The notes under the pieces were generated by a model. It worked only from the letters and a program-made list of their open reading frames with translations, was not told where the DNA came from and searched no databases. Shown here in pieces: positions 55,212 to 64,000 of a stretch of DNA of 64,000 nucleotides. This stretch comes from Fragilaria crotonensis. Lineage: Eukaryota; Bacillariophyta; Fragilariophyceae; Fragilariales; Fragilariaceae. Made by a program: the position numbers and the translations under genes. Position 1 is the first letter of the stretch. Each line of letters opens with the position of its first letter. The stretch spans positions 46,774 through 110,773 of the forward strand of contig JAKSYS010000131.1 of assembly GCA_022925895.1 (NCBI GenBank), written 5' to 3'.

Positions 55212-55652
55212 ACTTGAAGGGTACGTAGCGCTCCCGTACTCATGTACCAGTACGATTCAATATTGGTTCCCTGGATCATTTTTGTGAAATGAATCTCACA
55301 ACTCTCTCTGTTATATCTTTTAGTAAGTAGTGTTTTCCTATTAATTGTGCAGTATTCCTTTTAAGATTCAATACATTGAGAACTCCAAGGTTGTGAGTAT
55401 ACTACAGCAAACGTTTGAGAACACAAACAGTGGCGATTCTTGGCCTCCTCATTGCCGTATTAACGTTTCGTCTCGCGTGCACGGACGACTCGAGAACAAG
55501 AGTGGTTCATTGTGTTGCATACCATCCTGTAGTAGTGCTACCGGTCGTCTGACGGAGTTGATCTGATTCGTCGGTCTTGGAGACCAATCGCATCAACGCT
55601 TCAACTCACATGCACTCTCTTTCATTCCAGCAATATATAACACTTGTTTCGG
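55212..55652 (+). promoter_or_regulatory. leader of LRR gene 8
   Basis: ctggatcatttttgtgaaat near 55272 and the conserved leader block, nearly identical to 40471-40788 but without the MITE found there. Provides the empty-site comparison for that MITE. Confidence 0.5.
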
Positions 55653-57476
55653 ATGGAGAATCGTGGCAGTGCCGACGACGTTGATGACGTTGCGAAGGAT
55701 TCTTCACGTGCTGGAGGAATCCAGGAGCATGATTTTGCTGATGAATCGGATTTGCCAAGCATGGCCATGTCGTCGTCGGCGCCTTCTGGTTCCTCTCCCT
55801 ACGCCTCGTTATCGTCGCCCTCCGCAGCAAAGGTTGATGATCGTGACGTTGCTCATGGTGCTGGTCGTGTCGGTGATACCAAGAAATTGGAACATGCACT
55901 ACTGATTGACCCAAGAATGCAATTACCCGCCGGGTTTGGATTGGTAGACTCGATGGGATGGTCTCCAGTTGCTTATGCAAGCAACGACGGTGTTGGTCCT
56001 GGAGCATTTCCGGTACGCTCGGCTCGCAACACTGTAACAAGTCGGACAGTCAGGTCTCCCATTGGTTCGTATGATTCCCCGAAAGAGTTTGCTACTGAAG
56101 AATCCCAACAGGAAGATGGAGTGCCAAACTCCGCAGCTGCTGGAATTGGTGTGTATCCAGTGGAAGCCCAACGTGTACCAGATGGAAATGAGGATGGAAC
56201 GGTGTTGGTTGCCGAGGCCCAATACGTCAGCAGAATGAAATGGTACCAACGTCGTTGGATTGTTGGAGGTCTTGCCTTGTGTGCGTGCGGTTTTGCTGCT
56301 GCGGTGGCAGTGATGGTGGTACTTTTAGTTCGACAACCATCTGCTTCCAACAGTTCTTCATTGACGTCCCCTCCCACGGTCCAAATTACAGGCGCGCCCT
56401 CCACTCCGGAAGTAGCAAAGGTGCCCCCCACTCCGGTTCCATCAGAAGACGCGCCTTCCACCCCCGAACCAACAACGGCGCCTCCAACCACGGCCCCAAT
56501 AACAACGGCGCCCGCAACTCCCGATCCCACACCGCCGCCCCCCACGTTCGCTCCAATTGCGCCCATATCACCTACCCCGAAACCAATCAGCACGGCGTTT
56601 CCCACACAGGCACCAACTTCGAGAAGGCCCACCACCACCTCGAATCCGATCTCCACCTTGACGCCGTTTGGAATTGCCTGCAACTTTCTTTCCATTCCAG
56701 ACGTGACCACGTGTCGATCGACATTTGTGTTTGACTCTGATAATGGCGTCACAACGACTGGTTCCACCATTCCAAGTGAGATTGGACTACTGACGCAGTT
56801 GACGTATTTGGATGTTGAGGGCAATTCGTTGAGTTCGACGATTCCCAGTGAGATTGGACTCTTGACACAATTGACGAAATTGGATATCTCAAGGAATGCA
56901 TTAACTTCAACAATTCCCAGTGAGATCGGACTCTTGACACTGTTGACGGAGTTGGATTTCTCCAACAATCAGTTGACTGGAACAATTCCGTCATCCCTCT
57001 GCTCACGCACATCTCTCTACGGGAATATCGCTTTCGACGATGGAGAAATCACGTGTGCGACGCCGTTTGGAATTGCCTGCGACTTTCTTTCCATTCGAAA
57101 TGTGACGGAGTGTCGATCGACATTTGTGTTTGACTCTGATAATGGCGTCAACACGACTGGTTCCACCATTCCAAGTGAGATTGGACTACTGACGCAGTTG
57201 ACGTATTTGGATGTTGAGGGCAATTCGTTGAGTTCGACGATTCCCAGTGAGATTGGACTCTTGACACAATTGACGAAATTGGATATCTCAAATAATGCAT
57301 TAGCTTCAACAATTCCCAGTGAGATCGGACTCTTGACACTGTTGACGGAGTTGGATTTCAGGAACAATGAGCTGACTGGAACAATTCCGTCATCCCTCTG
57401 CTCACTCACTTCTCTCTACGGGAATATCGGTATCGACGATGGAGAAATCACGTGTGCGTCAGGTTGTTGTTTCTGA
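55653..57476 (+). CDS. intact LRR membrane protein with duplicated LRR module
   Basis: 607 codons from ATG 55653 (MENRGSADDVDDVAKD), uninterrupted. The cytoplasmic region spans about 1-200 with GVGPGAFPVRSARNT and DGNEDGTVLVAEAQ. MKWYQRRW and the helix lie at about 195-224, a long Pro/Thr stalk at 236-336 (STPEPTTAPPTTAP), and two 133-residue LRR modules at about 336-468 and 469-606, each with a CNFLSI- or CDFLSI-type cap and three to four repeats; the end is CASGCC. It is the longest intact member and retains N-terminal parts missing from the 40.8-kb gene (between HALLI and GSYDSP). By topology the LRRs should face outside or a vesicle lumen. No kinase domain. Role in recognition or adhesion is inferred from architecture only. 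Confidence 0.93.
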   Translation: MENRGSADDVDDVAKDSSRAGGIQEHDFADESDLPSMAMSSSAPSGSSPYASLSSPSAAKVDDRDVAHGAGRVGDTKKLEHALLIDPRMQLPAGFGLVDSMGWSPVAYASNDGVGPGAFPVRSARNTVTSRTVRSPIGSYDSPKEFATEESQQEDGVPNSAAAGIGVYPVEAQRVPDGNEDGTVLVAEAQYVSRMKWYQRRWIVGGLALCACGFAAAVAVMVVLLVRQPSASNSSSLTSPPTVQITGAPSTPEVAKVPPTPVPSEDAPSTPEPTTAPPTTAPITTAPATPDPTPPPPTFAPIAPISPTPKPISTAFPTQAPTSRRPTTTSNPISTLTPFGIACNFLSIPDVTTCRSTFVFDSDNGVTTTGSTIPSEIGLLTQLTYLDVEGNSLSSTIPSEIGLLTQLTKLDISRNALTSTIPSEIGLLTLLTELDFSNNQLTGTIPSSLCSRTSLYGNIAFDDGEITCATPFGIACDFLSIRNVTECRSTFVFDSDNGVNTTGSTIPSEIGLLTQLTYLDVEGNSLSSTIPSEIGLLTQLTKLDISNNALASTIPSEIGLLTLLTELDFRNNELTGTIPSSLCSLTSLYGNIGIDDGEITCASGCCF

Positions 57477-57973
57477 ATCTACAGCGGCTAAAGTGAAAGA
57501 ATGAATGGATGAAGGCAGCAATGAAAAAGGCACAGGAGACGGGTCGTGTTTGCGGATGTTCGAGTTTGACTTTTGAGGGATCGGTGGAAGCATGGAATTG
57601 TGGGATCAGTCGGATGGATTTTGGCAGCGGATGGTGTGATGTGTGATGGGATTCGTGTTTGCATGGAGACGAGTTGAGAAAGAGAAGAATGAAGGATGGG
57701 TACTGGGTACTGAATATCATGTACAGTACTCCGTGTACGAGTACAAGTCCTTATGTAGCGTGTAGGACGATGAGGTTATACAGTACATACATGAGTATGG
57801 AGGATGCATGGATTACATTTAAATGGTTGAGATTTTAAGTTAAGATGGTGTGACGTAATCTGGTTTTCAAGTGTGACATGCGTTTGAATTTATCTACGGA
57901 ATGCAAAACTATGTACAGTACTCGTATATCGTAGCTTTGAGCAGCAATATATAAGGAAATCTTGGAATGTTTG
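57477..57973 (+). repeat. LRR 3' flank of gene 8, cut by the DIRS-like element
   Basis: Follows the pattern of 42379-42860 to aaatcttggaatgtttg (57957-57973). The two other copies continue ttgatgagtcagtctcgg, while here GC-rich DNA starts. The junction marks the left end of the next element. Confidence 0.8.
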
Positions 57974-58214
57974 CGGAATGCATACGCTTTCCCGCCTCAG
58001 CGGCTGCTCAACGTTACGGTCGCCAGATAGTGTGCTGTGATGGTTAGTATGCTAGATGGCCTACTGATGGGGGTAATGACATCCCTACTAGGATTACCGT
58101 ACCCTTCATCTCCACGGGGCGGTAGCACCATAGGATGGTGGTGGTGCCTACCGTACTGTGCGGCCCTCAGGGCCAAAGGCAAATGAGGGAGGGAGCCCCA
58201 AAGGGGCGGGTGGG

Positions 58215-59398
58215 TTAGCCAGGTGTAAGGCGGAAGGAGCCGCCGCGAAGCATGGCGGCAGAGAGGCCGGTCATGACCGGCTGGGCCTGCACGTGGAGAT
58301 AACGATACATCTCGTCGGAGCGCCAGCGCCCGACGAGACGTATGCTGTCGCTGTCGACCCCGGCGCACAGGAGTGCCATCGCACCGCCGGCGCGAGTGGA
58401 CCGGATGGAAACATCCCGCATGGTGTACGCGGGGTCTGGGTGGAGGTGCAGGGTGGCACGCAGGCGGGAGGTGAGGTCGGAGGGGTGGATGTAGGTCCAC
58501 GAGGCGGTCGGGTCGAGACGAACGGCGTTCAGGGGGGTGTCGGGGGTGCCCCCCGCCTCCCGGAGGGCGATAGCCCGAAGGCCCAGGCAATGGACGGGGC
58601 AAAGGGTGGGGTGGCCCGAACGGCCATATCCCACAGTTTCGTTGCGAACACCATTTTCTGGCGCGTGAACGTGAGGGTGGCGAAGGTGGCCGCAAGAATG
58701 TCAGTAGGTGGACATGTGAAGTGGTCCAACGCCCGACTGCCAATCCAGAAGCGAACATCGCGTAGACGGAATTGAGTGGCGCCGGGGCGACCCAGGTACT
58801 CACCGGGGCGCAAAAGGAAGAAGAAACCGATGACGAGACACGAGGCCGCCGCGGTGGTCTGAGGGCTAGCGTCCTGATGCGCATAGTGCCACACCTGAGC
58901 CACCAGCGTTAAGGGCAGGGGCTTAACACGGGAAGGGGGTTCGTCGGCGCGTTGCCAAGCGCGATACAAGGAGGTCAGACGATAATCGACGCTCCCGTGG
59001 ATGTTCAAACGAGGGTCAGGGGCCCCCAAGCGGGTGTACGCCTGGCCCACCGTTCGTACGGCGTCCTCCACGGTACGAGCCCGAACAGGTCGACGGCCGG
59101 GGGCAATGGAGCCGTCGCGGTAGCGCTGGGCATAGAGTTGAAGAAGAGTGACGGGATCCCAGGTGCCCAATTGTCGGGGGTGGATGCGTAGGCTGGCACA
59201 GAAGGACGTCCAGAGTTCCCAGGCGGTGGTGGCGTTGGCAAACCGTTGGTGAGAGCACCGTGTGTTGGACGCGTCTTGGACAGCGCACCAATCAAGGAGG
59301 CAACGGTGTCGGATGGCAGGGTCTGCATCTGCCAGGAAACGGCCTGGGGATAGGTGGCATTGAAATGTGTGAGGAGCGCGTCGTTTGACAAATCCCAC
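58215..59398 (-). pseudogene. DIRS-like tyrosine recombinase, one frameshift
   Basis: Integrates the circular cDNA by site-specific strand exchange in DIRS elements. The N-terminal helical part contains NATTAWELWTSFC near 59230. The first catalytic Arg lies in FFLLRPGEYLG (about 58795-58825). The frame then breaks at a short A run near 58650 and continues in 58215-58634: HPTLCPV (58605), IRSTRAGGAMALL (about 58375-58413) and GRWRSDEMYRYLHVQ (about 58285-58330), which supplies the likely nucleophile Tyr. The box-II sequence is R-S-T-R-A-G-G-A where many tyrosine recombinases have H-x-x-R; I recall RSxRAGGA as common in stramenopile DIRS-like proteins. It overlaps the RNase H frame by about 390 bases. 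Confidence 0.85.
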
Positions 59399-61375
59399 CG
59401 ACGACTGGCATCATCGGCCATAACGTTGACGGGACCAGGCACATAGTGGTGGCGTGTAACGTAGCGGTGATGGCGCTGGTGCAAAGCGTTGTACCTCAAG
59501 AGATAAGCGCGAGCGCCCCACGACGTGGAAGCGCCTTTGTCACTCCAGGACACGGCAGCCTTGTTGTCGCTGCACAGCCAAAGGGTGCGCTCCGCGATGT
59601 CGCGGGAGTGCGCCAGGATGTCCTTGTGTGCGATGAGCGCCGTGAGCTCAAGGTCGGAGATCGACAACGTTCCCTGTGGGTGCTCGGCGGTGACTAAAGT
59701 GTCCGCAATGTGCGACGGGAATGCCTGGCGCCAGACAATGGGAGGGGACTGAGGATCTAGCGTGTCGAACCAGACACCGCCCATGCCCCGACGACATGCG
59801 TCGCATGCGCCGACGTCAGAGGGGGATGTAGGGACAAGCTCGCGGAGGCGTGTGGGGCGCCGGGCAAGGTCATCGACGAGAGCGCGAAGATCGGCGGCAA
59901 CATCATAGACACGTCGGTTGAGTTTCACGCGATGGCGATCGGCTTTGCTGAGGACAGCCTGGAGGACCGAAAAGAGGCCCTTGGCGCCCGGAAGAGCAGG
60001 GGCCATAGACCGTAGTTCACCGAGGAGTTGATGCCACTTCGGAAGGGGAAGGCGTTTGCGTGGAGGTTGGAGCAACTGTAACAGGCTGTGAAGACGGGCG
60101 ACACGGTGGGCCGGGAGATGCAGGGTTTCCGCCGCCGTGTCCACGTCCCACCCGAGGATGCGTTTCCGGGTGGACCAGTGTGCGTCCCCTTGCAACATCT
60201 TCTTGACAGAGGCCGGCTCCTTCCGGTGAATCGGGTCCGTCGAGTCTAGAGGGCGGAAGACGTCGTCAATGGCGGTGAGCGTCGCCCGCATCACGCGGTG
60301 TTGTTGGGTACGTGTTTGGGCTAGAAGGAGAAAGTCGTCCACATAAACATCAACCGCCCCCACGGGTAAGCGGTGGTGCCCGTGGTGGAAGAGTGCTGGA
60401 CCCCTTGGGACGTTGCCGATGCGTTGTGGGTGCGCTGTGGAAGGACACCGGCCGTCGTCGTCAGAAGGGTGTGTTGGCCACCGCTTCCAGCCGGTGGGCC
60501 CTCGTGAGCCGTAGTGGCGCAGGGCGCATACGTAACGCTGAGTTTGCGAGGTCGCATGCAGTCTCAGTGAGTGCAGTGAAGTAGGGTGGGGACTCGACCC
60601 ACCCCATGGGGAGAGCTAGTGGAAAAGCCACTAGCGGAGGGCAGTCGATTGCCGTTGGTAAAGCGACACCTAGTTTAGGTATGTCGGCCACCTGTAGCCA
60701 TACGCGATAAAAGCCATCAGCAATGTCAATCTTTGCAAGGTAAACAGGGCCATAGCGGCCGCGGTCAGCATGCACAATGGTGGACATTACGCGTTGCAAG
60801 GCGCGGCCGAATTGCATTGCCTCCTTCGGGGCAAGATGCAACGTTTCGGAATTGATGCCCGAGTAGGAATAGTCCACGATGAGGCGTGGGCGGCGATCGC
60901 GCTGGGGCACAACACCCATGGGTGAGATGCGGAGCTCTGGCCACGCCGCAACCGCTTCGTACGGGAGGACTATCCAGTATCCTTGCCGACAGAAGTCCAG
61001 CATTTCAGTGCAGACAAATTCTCTTTCACCATGCGATGACTTGTGTGCGCCGCGGCTCATAGCTTGCTCGACACGTTGGGTGGACCATGGAGCCGAAGTC
61101 ATCGTGACGCTGGCCCCTCGCGCACCGAGATGCCCCAAGAGGCGGGCCGCTCGGTGAGGGAGCCTCTTAGCCGTGGCAGTGATATGGGATCGTCCCCGTG
61201 CTGCCTGCACCACCGCTCGCCACCCCCGAGTGCTTACCTGTGCCGCAAACCGTTGTGCTAACTTACCGAGATCTCTCTCCGCATCCGAGATATCGATTGT
61301 TCGTTGTTTCTTCGCGGGACGAGTACTGGTTGGGGTCCCTGGGAGGGCCCCCGCCAGTTCCGGCTGGCACGCCAT
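59005..61375 (-). pseudogene. DIRS-like reverse transcriptase and RNase H, one frameshift
   Basis: RT part 60461-61375: RLIVDYSYSGIN, motif A YLAKIDIADGFYRVWL (about 60700-60745) and motif B LALPMGWVESPPYF (about 60585-60625). The frame breaks near 60472. In the second frame (59005-60363 plus upstream) motif C is VDVYVDDFLLL (about 60330-60355), followed by thumb-like sequence and RNase H: DACRRGMGGVWF (59790), ISDLELTAL (59660), LCSDNKAAVSW (59560) and VMADDASRRW (59410). Together they copy element RNA and remove the template. The last part of this frame (59005-59300) overlaps the recombinase frame and is probably not RNase H. Confidence 0.87.
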
Positions 61376-61435
61376 CGGCCAGGGTGGGGCGTGATGCGCC
61401 TGTGTGTGCGCTTCGGCCCCGCCCTGGCCTACCAG

Positions 61436-63643
61436 TCAAGCCGTGGTAGATCTGGAGGTCGCCGGGGCCACTAGATGCTCGCGGACGTACGCCAGCAAGC
61501 GCGTACGTTCGGCCTGGGACGCGAACGGCGCGTGGGTGCTGCGCCGCCTGCAAGTTGGGAAGCAACCCCCTCTGTCCACCAAGCCACGCAGAACTCTTGG
61601 CCGTCGTCGTTAGAAGGCGGGGGGTGTTCCCGTAGGAGCGCGCGTGAACCGCCCGCGCGCAGTGTGAGTGAAGTGAACTCGGAGTCATTCGTTGGGTTGG
61701 CGATACGGGCCACACTCTCCCTGCCCCCCTCCTGGGTGATGGACGAGACGCTTGTATGCACTGTGGACCCGGTAGTTGATGCACTGCCTGGGACGCTGCG
61801 ACCACTGTAACTGTTGCCTCCGCTGAGTCCTGCTGGTGCGGGCCAGGCATTCATATACGAGTCGGGGATCGCGATCCAATTCGTTGACTGGTGAAAGGTG
61901 CCTCGCTTCAGCTCTTGTAGCATCGTGGTGAACGTGGGCGCTTCCACTCCAGTGAGCCCTTCCACAACGTTGACCGATACCTGTTGCATGAACTCGTGGA
62001 CGCCGAGCTGTATGGCTCGGAGGACTCGGGCAAAGTATGTGGGCGAGACTCCGGGTGTTCTTGACAGGGATTGGTACCTAGCCGTGATAAACGGAGCAAG
62101 GTTCTGAAAACCTTGCGCCGTGGCCCACATGGCCTCCACGAAGGGATGCGGGTCACCCAGCCCTTGGAAGAGAACTTGACATAGCACCGCAAAGCGGTAC
62201 ATAGTAATGCATACATCCCCCACATCCCTGGGGAATTTTACCTTCTCTTGATCCCGCAGGGAACGCCAGTCTGCGAGGCTTGCGTTCTGCTCTCCTTGCG
62301 CGAGTTGATTGCTGACGCTTGCCGCTGCTAGCGTCGCATAGTGATTGTCTTCTCCTGCATAGGATACCATGAATGGCTGGCATCCCGATGCAAGGTCATC
62401 TGGACCATGTCCGACAAACTGAAAGCTCACAACCATCTGTTTGAGGGTTGTCGTAACAATGGGTACGTAAATCTCCGTCGACAGCCCCCGCGCCATGCAA
62501 ACTCTCTGGAACTCCTGACTCAGCACCGTGTGCTGCTCACTCTTGTGGCACCTGGCCAGGCGTGCCCAGAACGGGGCCACATCCTCGACGCTCGTGACAT
62601 TCCCAAACCGCAGAAGCGTGCGATAGGTCTCGCGGTAAGCTTCGACAATGGTTCTCGGCGTCTTGGTCTCATCGTCGCCTTCGTCAGTTCCTCCACCTGT
62701 CCGCCGTGTGGCAGTCAAGGCACGTATGGCTCCTGTGAGTGCATCAGTGTATCCATCAGCTGCGCCTCCTCTGGTGGCTGCGGCGGCTGGTAAATCGTTC
62801 TCCACTTTGGTTGTGACGTATGTGTACACTTCTGGTGGTAGGTGCAAGGGGACGAAGGTTTGCACCACACTCGGTGTCGTATTCTGCGCACCTCCGCCCC
62901 CCCCGGGCTGTGCACGCTGCCCGTAGCCACGTCACGACATTGCTATATGCGTCGAGTGCGTCCGCGGCTCGGATCGCCCCAACCAATTCTTGGTACGCCA
63001 TCTTTGCATTGACCCGTCGGCGGTGAATGAGTATGGCCGCTAGGTGCCCTGGTACAAGCTGAATGTGCCGAGGGCGTACCACTTCGGTCTCGGGGTCTTG
63101 CACGGTGTAAGGTCCAAGGGCGATCGTGGGGTCCTCCCAGGTGGCGAGCAATGCCTCCATCGCAGCGACCGTAGGAACTCGTACTGGGGTGCCAACCAAA
63201 TGGAAAGCAGACCCCGGTACTTCCACTACAGGATACTGGTGTGGTAGGATGTCCCCTAGCAGACCCAACACCCGATCGTGATACCCAGAAGGGTCGTCTC
63301 CTGGCGCGTCGACATACCGTAAAAACCTGTGTAAGACTGTAACCTCACCAATAGTGCCTTCTAGACCGGGGACCATGCACAGGAATGTCATCGGCTGCCG
63401 ATCACTCAGTGCCACCGTTTGATCCTTGAGTGCCGCAGGTGTGGGTATGTCCCCACCCCCTGCGTCTGCAAACTTGTACCCGGCCAGATAGCCTGCTACC
63501 CTTTCGGGGGCAGGGTTGTTACGCCGGTCTCCGTAGTACTCGCGATACGTACGTGGTACGGGAGGTAGTACCGGCGGTGCATCATGTCCGGCCCCCGGTG
63601 GGATAGCGGCTTCGTCAACGATCAGCTGGGCCATGTTACTCAC
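61436..63643 (-). pseudogene. DIRS-like gag protein, frameshifts at G runs
   Basis: First ORF of the DIRS-like element. ATG 63643 (MSNMAQLIVDEAA) opens a 295-codon frame. At a G8 run (complement of 62896-62903) the sense moves to the frame that contains VVQTFVPLHLPPEVYTYV and runs to 61471. Near 61573, in a G5 run, it moves again so that a Cys-rich end (EFCVAWWTEG, then GCFPTCRRRSTH) reads to a stop at 61436, giving a possible C-C-C-H zinc-binding motif. The mid-region has gag-like helices (PTYFARVLRAIQLGVHEF). Assignment rests on position before RT and general gag character. Confidence 0.65.
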
Positions 63644-64000
63644 TGGAGTGTCGTGTGCCCGCTGGAATGCTTTAAACTCTCGTGTTCGCTTGCTCGGTAC
63701 ACCTGACTCGTGGCAGGTCCCTCGATGAAGCTTGCGAGTCGTCTCGCCTTGTTGCCGTACTGGTTCCGAGAACCTGGTTCGACCAACAATGAGCTCGCGA
63801 GCGAATAGATGTTTTTCTGTTCAAGTGCCAGGTGTTCTTTTTCCCGTAGCTTGCACGTAGCCCATTAGGGGGGGCCGTGTCAAGTTCATTTGAGTGCGTC
63901 ACCAAATCTTGTGGGTGACGCGTGACTAACTCGTCCGGGTTCGACGCCCTTCCGTCTACGCTGCCGCTGACGGTTGACACGTACCTCCGTCACGGATACT

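Larger units (their letters stand above)
57974..64000 (-). mobile_element. DIRS-like tyrosine-recombinase retrotransposon, right end off window
   Basis: Minus-strand element with gag-like frame, reverse transcriptase, RNase H and tyrosine recombinase in that order, as in DIRS-type elements, and without integrase. It is clearly more GC-rich than the LRR array. The left end at 57974 is inferred from the broken LRR flank. Terminal repeats could not be identified inside the window. 63644-64000 contains no frame I can assign and may be its 5' leader. Single-base breaks separate several frames. Confidence 0.85.

Noticed and set aside
58158-58775. Plus-strand frame of 205 codons in the recombinase region
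   Set aside because: GC-rich shadow of the tyrosine recombinase frames.
1-64000. Search by eye for tRNA, rRNA and CRISPR arrays
   Set aside because: No cloverleaf, rRNA core or spaced direct-repeat array was recognised. The 72-bp and 399-bp repeats are LRR codons.

Overview
The window looks like repeat-rich nuclear DNA of a diatom, probably pennate. The reasons are a CoDi-like Ty1/copia element, a family of LRR membrane proteins built on IPSEIGLLTQLT repeats, a LINE with a stramenopile-type reverse transcriptase, a DIRS-like element, and one short GT-AG intron. The identification comes from remembered family features, not from a search. No rRNA, tRNA or CRISPR was recognised.

The backbone is a tandem array of LRR-gene units on the + strand. 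The units lie at 5.7-7.2, 10.3-11.7, 13.3-14.4, 16.3-17.6, 37.9-39.0, 40.8-42.4, 48.9-50.6 and 55.7-57.5 kb, with 5' fragments at 39.6 and 55.0 kb. A full unit has a conserved leader, a gene with no obvious intron, and a conserved 3' flank. The gene encodes a cytoplasmic N-terminus, one transmembrane helix after a WYQRRW-type basic motif, a Pro/Thr stalk, 24-residue LRRs and a Cys-rich end. Degenerate minus-strand copies of an unrecognised gene ('family U') lie head-to-head upstream of several units. A second unrecognised minus-strand ORF ('family V') occurs at 28 and 45 kb. Only the LRR genes at 40.8 and 55.7 kb are open from start to stop.

Mobile elements interrupt the array. A copia element (0-3.77 kb, minus, running off the left edge) sits in an LRR 3' flank. 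A 9.07-kb LINE (17,664-26,734) sits exactly behind the stop codon of the fourth LRR gene, between perfect 17-bp target-site duplications. A piggyBac-like transposon (about 31.76-35.74 kb) sits in the 31-37 kb spacer, and its transposase appears to carry a YqaJ/lambda-exonuclease-like domain between the second and third catalytic aspartates. Two MITE-like elements lie at 36,675-37,250 and 39,867-40,470. A GC-rich DIRS-like tyrosine-recombinase element (about 57.97 kb to the right edge, minus) replaces the end of the last 3' flank.

Many coding regions of unrelated origin carry single-base frame breaks, several inside G/C homopolymers. This could be decay or residual assembly error, so calls of 'pseudogene' are provisional. 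The most unusual candidate is the transposase-nuclease arrangement at 32.1-35.3 kb.
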